Positions 11,263 to 21,483 of a stretch of DNA of 64,000 bases are shown here, in pieces. This stretch comes from Notospermus geniculatus (taxonomy: Eukaryota; Nemertea; Pilidiophora; Heteronemertea; Lineidae), in the NCBI GenBank assembly GCA_002633025.1, contig NMRB01000412.1, positions 18,089-82,088 on the forward strand, given 5' to 3'. A model generated the notes under the pieces. That model saw only the letters and a list, made by a program, of their open reading frames with translations, was not told the origin of the DNA and made no database searches. Within the stretch, counting starts at the first letter, position 1. Each line of letters starts with the position of its first letter. A program made the translations under genes and the position numbers.

Positions 11263-12064
11263 ATAGGCTCACATGAGTCCTATGTAGGCCAACCATGTAT
11301 ATATCTGCTTATCAGCCGCTGTTTATAATAAGTAGGTCACTGGAATTCCCCTTCAGCTTTAAATAAACTTGGGAAGTTCCCATAAAGAAAAATGCCTTAA
11401 AACCACACTTTGCAGGCCAAAAGTTGCACTTATTTTTTGTGCAAAACCATCTATGAGTGATAGCCTATCCGTTGAACATGACCGTTATGCACTAAATACC
11501 AACGGTTTTCCGTGCATAGCGGACAAAGAATCGCACTTTGCCTTTTATTGTATAGATTAGTGCATTCTAAGATGCGTATCATTCAATTCGTTTTGACTGA
11601 TAGACCCCGCAGGTGCCTTCATTATAATTTGCACTTTTATGGTATTTTGACATGTTTTATTTCCAACGCTCCAAAAATTCACAATGTCAGCTTGCCCTTG
11701 ATCCTTTTGTTTGTATAGTCATTTCATATTGGGCTGTGACCGTGTGGGTATCGATTGTATTGTATTGTTATTTATTACGTGGTGAGAGGGGCACCAGAAC
11801 CGAACAGAGATTTGTTCATCTATAGGGTTGACTCGAGGACCAATGAAAGCGAGTTACGAACGTATATAAAGGACCTTGGATTTGAAGTGAAACTCTAAAG
11901 CAATTGTCACACGTTGATTCTATGTACAAATATTTTAGACTGACGGTGCCAAAGTCCGAATTTAAGGACCTGTTTGATGAAACCTTGTGGCCGCAGCGCA
12001 TGCGTGTGATGAAGTATGTTCTTCCCAGAAAAGGGGAAGATAGAGACAATAGAAATGACTATTT
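11263..12064. other. Spacer upstream of the LINE
   Basis: No independent gene seen. Part of it may be the 5' untranslated region of the LINE, but the 5' boundary cannot be placed from this sequence alone. Confidence 0.35.
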
Positions 12065-14980
12065 ATGGTGACTATAGTTTTATCATTGTTTTTGATTCTG
12101 TCCTTAGTCACGAACCCATTGCGACTTGCGTCATACAATAGCAACGGTTTGGGCCCAGTGCGGATAGAATACATACGAGAGATCTTGAATGACTGTGATT
12201 TCCTATTGATTCAAGAACACTGGCTATTGAATGAACAAATTAAGGTCGATCTATAGTCATTGGGTTTCCCCCAGACAAGCGCATTTTAAGCGACCCACTG
12301 GCGTGAAACTGAATGAATCATAATGAATAATAATTGCCTCTACTCTGTTCGCCAATTTTAGGCCGCGTTAGCGCTCAAATTGATTTTATTGTTGTCAGTC
12401 AATTATAGGCCTTGGCATTCGATGGTCTGCTGATTTGCGCACGTAATATTTGGAAACCAACTATAGTGAACGTGTGTTGCAAATAGTAAACAAACCCACG
12501 TGAAGAATAAAGTTTCAAACTTGCGAGCAGTTTTTCTCCCACTTTTATAAACATTTTTCAAACTTTGAAAATGGAAATGTGTTGTTCACCAAATGGAGCT
12601 TGTCCCTATAACAGCCGATTCTGGGTTTTTGAAGTAGATGTCCGCGAAATTCACGAAACAGAGAAAATTATCAGGAGTAAAAGGTAAACTTTGTTAATTA
12701 TAAGCACAATTAACATATTTTTTTAAAATCTACGGTTATACCGACATGCGCTAAGTATGGCTGCGTCTTTTTCAACAGAGTTTGCTTCGATGCGAAATAT
12801 CATGTTGACGTAAAATTGCTCAAGGAAATTTTTTCGGCCTTTCCAACAAAGTCATTTTTCTGGGCAATCCGGAAATAGGATCCAGTTATTTAGCGTGAAA
12901 GTTCACTTAGATGCTTCATACGTAATGTACCGTACTAGAAATGTTTTTGTAATCATTGTTATCAATGAATTATCACGAGTTAAAGTTGGGCAGGTCGGCG
13001 CCACGCAATAGGTATAGATCGACCTTAATCAGTTGAAAAACAAACTTGGTGGTGATTTTAATCTGCATTGCCAGTCAGGCATGGACGAGAATATTTTATT
13101 ACAAGGTCGACCATTTGGTGGGACGGCCATAATTTGGGCAGTGATTGATTGGGAATCGAAAAGAATTTGTGCTATTTTGGTAGAACCCAACAATACAACA
13201 GATTCTGACATGTTGATTACGAATGTGCATATGCCTAATGATGGTGGTGGTCAAACGATTGTTTTTAATGAGGTGCTTTAGGAAATATCAGTGTTGTGTG
13301 AGACATATAATCCTAAGTATATTGCAATAGGTGGCGATATTAACACGGATATATCCAGGGTCGATTCGGCCCATACAGTAGCTTTAAATCAATTTCTGCA
13401 GAGGGAGAATCTTTGCCTCGGTATGAGGCACATGATACTAGTATCTCAAGTTGATTACACATATGAGAGTAGAATGACTGGAAAATTTTCATTGATTGAT
13501 CATTTTATTGCATCGGAAAATCTGTTTGATTGTATAAGATCTTCTGAGGTGAGACATAAATGTGATAACCCATCTGACCATTCTGTTCTCCATATCTCAG
13601 TTGACATACCTCTGGTTAATCATGCAAATAGCTGTAAAAACAATGGCTGCAGGGAGAGACATGAGTGGGATAAAGCAACGAGAGTATGCCTATCAGAATA
13701 TGCTTGACGCCAATTTAGATCAGCTGAATATTCCTTTCGATGCACTGAGATGCCGGAATTTGCTTTGCGACAGGGCTGATCACAAAGTTGGCATCGAGCA
13801 ATTTCCATAACCTGCTTGTACAGGCTTGCATTAAAGCAGGCATAGATACAATTCCAATGTGTAAAGGGATGTATGGTGGTAGGTCCCCGGGCCGCGCCCG
13901 GTGGAATGACGAGGCTAGGGAAGCTAGGGAGAGGGTCATATTATGGCACAATATATGGAAGGAAAATGATCGCCCAAGACATGGTGTGATAGCGGATATT
14001 AGAAGACAGACGAGCGCGCAGTATCATTATGCTGTAAGGATGGTTAAGAAAAATCAAAACAGGGTATCCGCTAACAATTTGGCCAATAAAAGTATGGTGT
14101 GGAAGGTGGTAAAGAAAATAAAAGGTACTTCAAACACGATGCCAAATAATGTAGATAACAAAGTGGGCAAGGAAGAGATTGGGCAACTTTTTGCAGACAA
14201 ATTTAGGAAAGTTTATAACCATGTCTCGTATAATGTTGATGAGATTAGGGTTTTGAAGGAGGGTATTAACCAAAAGGTAGCTGAGAGGTGCTGCAATGGC
14301 TCGTGCTATAATGATCATTGTATAACAGTGAATGATTTTAAATACGGGTTGAAGTGTTTAAATGCAGGAAAAAAGGACAGTATCCCTGATCTGAGTACCG
14401 GTACAGACCATTTCATAAATGCTGGCGATAGGTTTAGTGTCTACGCAGCTATGTTACTGAATTCTATGGTAACCCACGGCTATTGTCCGGAAAATTTCTT
14501 GAAAAGTACAGTGATTCCAATACCAAAAGATAATCGGAGATCTTTGAATATGTCTGATAATTACCGTGGTATTTCGCTGAGCAGTGCGCCTGGCAAGATT
14601 CTAGATCATTATTAAAAAGGATAAGGCTGCACTGGCATCAAGTGACGCACAATTTGGTTTCAAACAGAATTCGTCAACTGCAAACTGCAGCACGGTCGTT
14701 AACGAAGTTATACAGTAAAGAACAGTAACAAGCCTGTTTATTGTGTCACACTTGATGCAAGCAAAGCCTTTGATCATGTACATTATGTAAAACTCTTCCA
14801 AAAGCTCCTTGGGAGAGGTCTGTGCCCAGTGACAGCTAGATTTCTGGCTTACCTTTACACGAACCAGATCATATGTGTAAATGGGGAGACTATATGTCCC
14901 GGACTTTCTCAGCTTCAAATGGTGTAAAACAGGGAGGTGTACTGCACCAATATTGTTCAATGTCTATTTAGATCAGCTCC
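12065..14980 (+). mobile_element. Non-LTR retrotransposon (LINE): endonuclease plus partial reverse transcriptase
   Basis: The N-terminus has an apurinic-type endonuclease: ASYNSNGLG at the start, IQEHWLLNEQ with its catalytic glutamate, GGDIN, SLIDHF, and SDHSVLH with the terminal catalytic histidine. After a linker come reverse transcriptase blocks: STVIPIPKDN (near 14505), NYRGISLSSAPGKILD, QFGFKQ, DASKAFDHV, then NGVKQGG and LFNVYLDQL (14950-14978). The frame is broken by a TAG at 13279, by frameshifts near 13690 and 13790, and by several after 14600. It ends before the YADD box, where an AGAGTTGTTGC transposon end begins. A 791-bp insertion (12239-13029) splits the endonuclease. The element is dead. 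Its clade is unassigned. Confidence 0.85.
12239..13029. mobile_element. TIR element inserted in the LINE endonuclease
   Basis: Ends ATTAAGGTCGATCTATA (12239) and TATAGATCGACCTTAAT (to 13029) are perfect inverted repeats of 17 bp. The LINE frame reads NEQ up to 12238 and resumes QLKNKLGG at 13030, with CAA and CAG flanking as a possible 3-bp duplication. A short plus frame inside (12571-12684, starting MEMCCSPNGACPYNSRFW and followed by GTAAAC) could be the first exon of a lost transposase, but I do not recognise it. Confidence 0.8.
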
Positions 14981-15457
14981 TAATAGAGTTGTTGCCTATT
15001 CCTAACAGTTGAGGTGCCAAGCACTGCAGAGGGAAATCTGACCAGACCTATTATTGTTATAATCAGTTCAGTTAGGCCTACAGAGTGCACTGACCCCAAA
15101 TTAGGTCAGCTCACTCTCAGAAACAGGACAATATGTTACATCATATCAGTGCGGTGTATTACTGCAACAACCAGACCACTCTGTGTATTACGTCTTTGCC
15201 AAATGAATTAAGATGGGCTAGGCTGAGCTGCTCAGCAGTGAACTACAGTGAGCACTCAGTGAAGTGGTGCTTTGTACCAGTTTGTAACACGCATTGCTGG
15301 GATGAAAAGAAATATTCTCACGATGACAATAGCCAGGCATTTTGCCTCAAATCAAGATGACATACACCTGTACCTTTAATACTCAATACTAAGTGGTTCT
15401 ATCTTTTTCATTACGCCTCCAAATGCACCTTATTACCATTCTCACTGAACCACTTAA
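14981..15457. other. Single left end of AGAGTTGTTGC element and unassigned sequence
   Basis: AGAGTTGTTGCCTATTCCTA at 14985-15004 matches the ends of the elements at 8125-8893 and truncates the LINE. No matching right end was found before the gap. The rest shows no gene. Confidence 0.5.
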
Positions 15458-15665
15458 TTTAGTATGCACTTCAATTTTCATATTGGCCATGATATTTGGT
15501 GTGAATGAGGTGTACGTAACAACAGCCATCACAGGAATGCTACCAAGTTTGGCTGTATGTTCGGCGGCCAGACAACCAAATTTGGAGGAGTATGCCTCGT
15601 CTGCCCGGAAACACTCTTGGTATCACTTCATCTGTTACACCTTGGAGGTTCCTCCAAGGTTACCC
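15458..15665. repeat. Duplicated 208-bp block, copy 1 (left of gap)
   Basis: From TTTAGTATGCAC to CAAGGTTACC this block matches 16541-16748 with a few substitutions. It keeps an open frame (MIFGVNEVYVTT...) in both copies, but I recognise no protein. The N gap follows immediately, so an assembly origin is likely. Confidence 0.8.
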
Positions 15666-15666
15666 T

Positions 15667-15992
15667 NNNNNNNNNNNNNNNNNNNNNNNNNNNNNNNNNN
15701 NNNNNNNNNNNNNNNNNNNNNNNNNNNNNNNNNNNNNNNNNNNNNNNNNNNNNNNNNNNNNNNNNNNNNNNNNNNNNNNNNNNNNNNNNNNNNNNNNNNN
15801 NNNNNNNNNNNNNNNNNNNNNNNNNNNNNNNNNNNNNNNNNNNNNNNNNNNNNNNNNNNNNNNNNNNNNNNNNNNNNNNNNNNNNNNNNNNNNNNNNNNN
15901 NNNNNNNNNNNNNNNNNNNNNNNNNNNNNNNNNNNNNNNNNNNNNNNNNNNNNNNNNNNNNNNNNNNNNNNNNNNNNNNNNNNNNNNNNNNN
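15667..15992. other. Assembly gap (326 N)
   Basis: A run of N. Any reading frame drawn through it is meaningless. Confidence 0.99.
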
Positions 15993-16536
15993 AAAGTGTA
16001 CCCAGGTTCGATGTCGTCAAGTGAAATTGTACCCTGGGTCCACTTTCTTGTTACAAACTGTACCCAGGTTCTGATTTAGAGACCTCGGGGCGAGGTTGTT
16101 CTCGGTGAAGTCACTTGATATTTGCATGCAAGGTGGCCGTGCAAAACGTTAGAAGAGAAGTTGAACGAATTTTGTTTTTGACTCGCTGGACAGTTTTCAA
16201 CCTCGGATGGTTACAGAGAAAGTTAATCAACTCGCCAGCTAGACAAGAAAACGTGTATTTCCCATGTACTGTACGTGTCCATGTGTCATGTGTGCACGGC
16301 CAGGATGGGTGTTTCTGATCATGTGACATAGCAACAGTACCACCTGCTGAAGAATTATGGAACCAACCTACGCTACTAATTTACGATATCCGACGATAGA
16401 ATGAGCTCGTCCCTAGGTCTCTAATTCAGAACCTGGGTGCAGTTTGTAACAAGAAAGTGGACCCAGGGTACAATTTCACTTGACGACATTGAACCTGGGT
16501 ACACTTTATGTGTACCCAGGACGACAATAACCCCTT
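15993..16536. mobile_element. TIR element of the TGTCGTC...ACCCAGG family (left end in gap)
   Basis: The left arm (GTGTACCCAGGTTCGATGTC, then AAGTGAAATTGTACCCTGGG) and right arm (16420-16533) are inverted over about 100 bp. The right end reads TGTGTACCCAGGACGACA. The outer left end lies in the N gap. It is related to 35335-36020, 11140-11262 and 62740-62860. The 340-bp centre has no transposase. Confidence 0.75.
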
Positions 16537-16540
16537 CAGC

Positions 16541-16748
16541 TTTAGTATGCACTTCAATTTTCATACTGGCCATGATATTTGGTGTGAATGAGGTGTACGT
16601 AACAACATCCATCACAGGAATGCTACCAAGTTTGGTTGTATGTTCGGCGGCCAGACAACCAAATTTGGAGGAATATGCCTCGTCTGCCCGGAAACACTCT
16701 TGGTATCACTTCATCTGTTACACCTTGGAGGTTCCTCCAAGGTTACCA
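16541..16748. repeat. Duplicated 208-bp block, copy 2
   Basis: Second copy of 15458-15665, starting directly after the right end of the TIR element. Downstream it runs into unique sequence with a short frame (16785-16971) that I do not recognise. Confidence 0.8.
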
Positions 16749-17835
16749 TATCTCTTCTCACTGCCATGGCCGACTGTCAACTGCTGATCAACTGTTGAAT
16801 GCAGATACCATTCACTACTGTCTGGCCAAGCACTGCATGGCTCAACTGCTGTATGCAAATTTTGAGGGCCACCTTATTTCAGGAACTAAAAAGCGACACA
16901 AAACACTTCTGAATCACTTCATTCAATCACGTCAGAAATACAAGGACACACTGAGTTCACCTTTCATGTAATGTAATGCAGGCCTAGTTGTCTCTGATGT
17001 AAGAACAACCTCATGTCAAAGGTATCACTGGGGGCAGGTGAGATTTAGCACAACTGGGGGCAGGTGTGCGCAAAGGCTAGATAATGGATAGTGTACATGG
17101 TTATAAAGGATGAGAGACTTGATGCCTTTTGAGAGTTCATGTCAGAAAGGCAGATAGTCGTACAAGGGGGTGATTCCATGGCACCGGCGAATATGAATGA
17201 TGTAAAGTGGTAGCAAGGGGTTATTTTCTTAGGTCTAGGTAGTTGTTTTAATAATTGGCAACGCCCGCTTTGACAGGGAAACGGTGTTGGGGGAGAACTG
17301 ATCTGGCAGAAAGTTTTTTTGGTGATCGATGGCATGGGAAGCGTACGGTCAATGGGTATATACATGTTGGCAAAATAAACTCCACCATGGGAAAGTTGCA
17401 CTCCAGTTGAGCGGGAATGGCATTATTATTTCGGTTCAGTCTATAATGCCATTGTTAGATTAACACACCGTGAGCGAGGTATTAGCCCCAGATGTATTGG
17501 ATTGTGTCACCTATTTGGGTAAAAAGAAAGGGCGTGAGTTGAGTGGGATTAGGTGGTGGTTTTGTGAAGCTTGAGGTGTTGAATAACTTGAAGAGGAATA
17601 ACTGGGCGAGACAGCTTGGATTCCCTTTTGTACCCCTACGTCACAAATCTATTTATTCTGTGCAGTGTATGGGGATCGTGGTTGGGCAATGGATATCGGT
17701 TAAATACGTAGGTTAAGTCAAAGAGATTTTAAGGAATAATATCGGATTTAAATGTAGTAGGCTTTTTCTGCTCTCTGCTTTCCGGGGCTCCCTCAGCGGG
17801 CCCTAGTGGACTAACAATCTACGTGGGAGGCAGGG
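16749..17835. other. No recognisable gene
   Basis: Contains a GGGGGCAGGTGWG direct repeat (17030-17068). A 118-codon minus frame at 17045-17401 has no domain and no splice context. Nothing else is supported. Confidence 0.35.
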
Positions 17836-18318
17836 GTGGAAGGGTCTACCCTTACATGGCGCTTTATTCGGGAAGTTGTTCCGTGGGTGTTTGGGGATAG
17901 AAGGCACAGTGATATCCTTGGCAACGGTCAAATAGAACACGGAATCATAGGCGATCTTACGCTTCTAGGGTGTGACCATGAAGTGGATTGTTTGCCTTCT
18001 TTTGCGAACCAGATGGGCTCGTTCTGTTTGCTTTCGGCTTTATTTCGTATAGGGACAAACCTTAGGTCAGATACAAATTTTGCACATGTAAGGGTGGACC
18101 CGCTTTCCACTCCTGCCTGCCCTCGTTTAATTGTGGCGTGCTTGGAGACGGGCAAAAAACGAACTGTAGCTGATTCAGTGTACAATAAGGATGAGGAGCT
18201 GTTATCAGAGGGGGTGAAGGAAAATGTGAGAATATATGTGATCCAGAAGAAGTGTCGTAAACTTCTTCAGTATGGCACAAATAGGGAATGCAAAACATGT
18301 GTTCTGGTCAAAGGCTGA
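17836..18318 (+). CDS. Unrecognised 160-codon open frame
   Basis: An uninterrupted frame of 160 codons from an ATG at 17836. The peptide is mixed and not low-complexity, with scattered cysteines (for example GCDHEVDC and NRECKTC). I do not recognise a family, signal peptide or membrane segment. It lies 30 bases upstream of the frame at 18349-18507, so the two could belong to one degraded retroelement or gene. It could also be a chance frame. Confidence 0.25.
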   Translation: MEGSTLTWRFIREVVPWVFGDRRHSDILGNGQIEHGIIGDLTLLGCDHEVDCLPSFANQMGSFCLLSALFRIGTNLRSDTNFAHVRVDPLSTPACPRLIVACLETGKKRTVADSVYNKDEELLSEGVKENVRIYVIQKKCRKLLQYGTNRECKTCVLVKG

Positions 18319-18348
18319 TAGTTCTGTAGTCGGTAAAAGGTAGGGATT

Positions 18349-18507
18349 ATGAGAAAAGATGTTGAGGGGAGAACACAGGACAACCGGGAGGAGTTAAGAA
18401 GGGTAGGAGATCAAATTAGGGAACTTTTGAGTATGAGGGAACATGGGCATGAGATTTTAACAAGTGATGATATTAACCAGATATTATTTTATTGGTGTGT
18501 GTATTAA
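18349..18507 (+). CDS. 52-aa frame resembling the C-terminus of the small gene at 19896-20234
   Basis: A 53-codon frame starting at ATG 18349. Its segment RELLSMREHGHEILTSDDIN aligns with RELIEMRENGNKILNVNEIN of the frame ending at 20234, about half identical over 27 residues. Both run on to IL-Y and stop shortly after. Both have a similar 3' tail: a GCACT...GTTG...ACT stretch followed by AATAAA about 110 bases past the stop (18614-18619 here). The conserved peptide and tail suggest two diverged copies of one terminal exon. The function is unknown. Confidence 0.4.
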   Translation: MRKDVEGRTQDNREELRRVGDQIRELLSMREHGHEILTSDDINQILFYWCVY

Positions 18508-18613
18508 AGTAGATAGAATTAGGAGGGTTCGGTCTGTACCGCGGTATGTGATCATTATGGAATGCACTGCACTGTTTTTTGCACTGCCTGCACTGGTTGT
18601 ACTTTGATGCGCG

Positions 18614-18619
18614 AATAAA
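18614..18619 (+). terminator. Polyadenylation signal AATAAA
   Basis: AATAAA about 107 bases after the stop at 18507, in the same relative place as the signal at 20347-20352 behind the related frame. Confidence 0.4.
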
Positions 18620-19568
18620 CATACAGTGAGTACATAGTTAACTGGTTGTGGCTCAAAAATTTTCTAAGTCCATAAAAGGGGACCACAACAGGAGAAATTA
18701 GACCGAGTCATTTTGTGGTCGCCTATCCGATTTATAGATTCATTGGTTTGGAAAAGCTTGATTGAATGAATGATGTTGATTTCTGGTTGTGGTCAGTCAG
18801 ATGTTTGTGATTGGTTTCTTTATGAATGAAAGGTTTTGGAAGTTGTGGTCAGTCGGTTTCCTTGTAAAACCAACGGATTAATCATGGACGAAAATGAGAC
18901 TGATCATTTTCATTAGACCATGTCATGGTCTGAACAGAGGGCACCAAGCGGAAAAGCCTATTCACGCTGTCATGAATGAATTTAGAACCTACAGCCCATT
19001 ATGGGGCCTCAGTTGCATATTATAATGATCTGTAATGACCTTCCACTAAAATTGGGTCAGAACCAGTTAACTAAGTACTCACTGCATGTATATATTAAGC
19101 TGGTGTTTCCGGAATCTGAGTCCTCCTGGGTGGTTCTACTGTTTGTCCGGTGTTTAGCATATACGGCTACTAGAGACAATCACCATTAAAACATAGTCAC
19201 AACAGCAGGTTATTCTACAGATATGGAGAAGGTGGCATTATTTTGCATCGGATCAGTGATCTTATTTGCGCAGTCTTCATTTCGGGTTGGGTCCTTACAT
19301 TTTTTATTTTTTCGGGTGTATCCGAGGTCACCCCTGCTTTATCTACTACATGTATTTTGCTTCGGATACTCGGTGGTCTAGGCAGATTCATTCTGGAGCT
19401 TCGGAGTCCGACTCTCCTGCGAAATTTTAAACTGGCTTAGTAGATTAAGCAGGGGATCCCTCGGCTACACCCGAGAGAGGTGGGGAGAGTTGGGGCGATG
19501 GATTGTTCGGACCCAACCCGCATGGCCTGCGGAGGATCAGCAGGTGTTTACCGTGAGTAGGTCGGGAA
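18620..19568. other. Region with TTGTGGTCAGTC repeats; small hydrophobic frame at 19223
   Basis: GTTGTGGTCAGTC occurs at about 18786 and 18852, with GTTGTGGCTC near 18644. A 52-residue frame from the ATG at 19225 begins MEKVALFCIGSVILFAQSSF, which resembles a signal peptide, but no consensus donor follows and no mature domain is seen. I leave it uncalled. Confidence 0.3.
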
Positions 19569-19642
19569 GCGTTCGTCATTTCCCCCATATCTTAGGACGG
19601 ACACGTGACTGCACTTGACGTCTCCCACTTTGGGTACTTTGT
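19569..19642. repeat. 74-bp direct repeat, copy 1
   Basis: Identical by eye to 19926-19999 (from GCGTTCGTCATTTCCCCCAT to GGGTACTTTGT). The pair flanks a 283-bp GC-rich block that holds the CRE hairpin, the start codon and exon 1 of the small gene. Confidence 0.9.
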
Positions 19643-19664
19643 AATCCAAAGTGGGATGACGTCA
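19616..19664. promoter_or_regulatory. Inverted repeat carrying two CRE-type motifs
   Basis: TGACGTCTCCCACTTTGG (19616-19633) pairs with CCAAAGTGGGATGACGTCA (19646-19664) across a 12-base loop. The right arm ends in a full palindromic CRE, TGACGTCA, the binding site of CREB/ATF factors. The left arm carries TGACGTC. It lies 232 bases upstream of a candidate start codon. Only the left arm is kept in the second direct repeat. Confidence 0.45.
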
Positions 19665-19895
19665 CGAAAGCCCGTGGAGTCCAATTCCCTATTCAGTGTG
19701 TTGTTGGAAGCATGGGGGCGCGGAGCCGAGGGGAAAGGCGATGGGGGCCCGTCCGTCAGGCCTAGGCCTATCCGCCCCGCGTTGATCTTGGCGATTCGGA
19801 TTGTCAGCCAGCTCTCCGTGAAGCTGAGTGCTTGGGGCAGGCGCGGATCGGTGGGAAATTTATTTTCTTCCCACCCGCCCGCCCTTCCCTGTGCG

Positions 19896-20234
19896 ATGGC
19901 GTCGGTGTAAGTCGCGTGTCTGTCCGCGTTCGTCATTTCCCCCATATCTTAGGACGGACACGTGACTGCACTTGACGTCTCCCACTTTGGGTACTTTGTT
20001 ACCTCAGGCCTAAGTAACAATCTCTCAGTAATATGCAGAAAAAATAACATGAACAGATATGCCTTGATTACCAAATTTGAAACAATGGACAGGTTAATAA
20101 TCTCAGAGAACGTCATTACGCACGTGCAGATAGGGCAACAGAGTAGAGAACTCATCGAAATGAGGGAAAATGGAAACAAAATTCTTAATGTAAATGAAAT
20201 CAATGACATTTTGAACTACTTGTGTACAGGTTGA
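19896..20234 (+). CDS. Putative two-exon small protein gene (68 aa)
   Basis: Exon 1, 19896-19906, encodes MASV minus its last base and is followed by a consensus GTAAGT donor. Exon 2, 20039-20234, follows AATATGCAG and restores the frame in phase 2. The joined frame has 68 residues, ends at TGA 20234, and is followed by AATAAA at 20347. The start lies in a GC-rich block (19660-19900) behind a CRE motif. The protein is hydrophilic, likely helical, with no signal peptide or membrane segment, and I do not recognise it. Its C-terminal 27 residues resemble the frame at 18349-18507. The first exon is short, so the start is inferred rather than proved; exon 2 alone is better supported. Confidence 0.4.
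19926..19999. repeat. 74-bp direct repeat, copy 2
   Basis: Second copy of 19569-19642. It lies inside the proposed intron of the small gene. The 5' arm of the CRE inverted repeat is included and the 3' arm is not. Confidence 0.9.
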
Positions 20235-20346
20235 CTGAATCCTGGGGATTGACTGTATTGTAGCAAACAGAATCATGGAACTTGTTATGCACTTCTTTTC
20301 ACCTTAAGCACTTGGTTGCACTAATCCCTCTGTACTGTAAGTACGA

Positions 20347-20352
20347 AATAAA
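20347..20352 (+). terminator. Polyadenylation signal AATAAA
   Basis: Lies 113 bases after the stop codon at 20234, within a tail similar to that behind 18507. Confidence 0.45.
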
Positions 20353-20632
20353 CATATATCGGGTGGCCCCAAAAAAACGTGCCGAGCTTCAAACTTCGAT
20401 TTGTCAACAACTGTCCGTTATAATTCAATGAAACTTAGCACCATATCATTTAAAGATGTTTTGCTTAACGTGTAAAATTTTTGCACTGATAGCTTTGGTA
20501 TTGGAGCCGTATCACTCAATTTAAAAATCATAGGGAAAAATGCGATTCCGGAGTCCTATAAGAAACGGGTGGATAAAAATTCCCCGAACTTTCAATTTTC
20601 ATTTCTCAAAAACGCTTTACTACAACTTAATG

Positions 20633-21483
20633 AAAGGGCATGGGCTGTTAAGGAGATGACATGCAAGTTGTGCAAAACTCGGAAATGGCTGAACCAATCG
20701 GAACCAAAATCACAGGGTGGTTTACTTTTGTTGAGTGATTGAAAACTGTACCGCAATAATTAATCTTGACTGACCCTGACATATAGATTTAAAACAATGC
20801 ATATTTTTAAATGCCCAGAAATATAAGAAATAATCATCATTTGAAGCTCTAACTTCACATGAACATTAAGTCAACTGTCTGCGAACTTTAGGTTGAGTGC
20901 AAAACCAGCAAGCAACTCTACTTTTTACACAGCTGACTTCACAAGCAGTAGATAGCATTATGTCATTATGAGCAGTATTGGGCACTATAGTCATGTCTGT
21001 TTACCACCATACCCAAACTGACCCCTGTCATACTCTTGAACACCCATTCACCAAAATAACTATGCCATGACAATCCACCAACAATCAGATTGAAGTCAGT
21101 TTCACCATGTTTCCAAGGAAGGCATGTTTTGGATATTCTACCTGTTGAATACACCCCTGAATTATGTGATTTTGTTGTTCTTGTTTCTCCCATTATAATG
21201 ACAGTAAATTGAAGACCTCTCAGTGGGACTTATCTATGGTACTCCCCTAAGTTTGTGCGAAGTTACAGCTTCAAATCATGTTTATTTCTTATATTTCTGG
21301 GCATTCAAAAATGTGCATTGTTTTAAACCTATAGGTCAGGGTGAGTCAAGATTAATTATTGCAGTACAGTTTTCAATCACGCAACAAAAGAGAACCACCC
21401 TGTCATTTTGGTTGCGATTGGTTCAGCCATTTCCGAGTTTTGCACAACTTGCATGCCATCTCCTTAACAGCCCATGCCCTTTT
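20633..21483. mobile_element. Foldback element, about 225-bp arms
   Basis: The left arm 20633-20860 and right arm 21257-21483 are inverted copies, for example AAAGGGCATGGGCTGTTAAG and its complement, and TTTCTTATATTTCTGGGCAT and its complement. The sequence left of it (20360-20632) has the character of an adjacent transposon, but no end could be fixed. The centre has no transposase. Confidence 0.8.

Noticed and set aside
15393-16079. Long frames across the first N gap
   Set aside because: They consist largely of X and depend on unknown gap length.
17045-17401. 118-codon minus frame
   Set aside because: Proline- and cysteine-rich by chance; no recognisable domain and no splice context.
19225-19383. 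Signal-peptide-like start MEKVALFCIGSVILFAQSSF as exon 1 of the membrane protein at 22466
   Set aside because: No consensus donor in the right phase follows, and over 3 kb of transposon sequence lies between.
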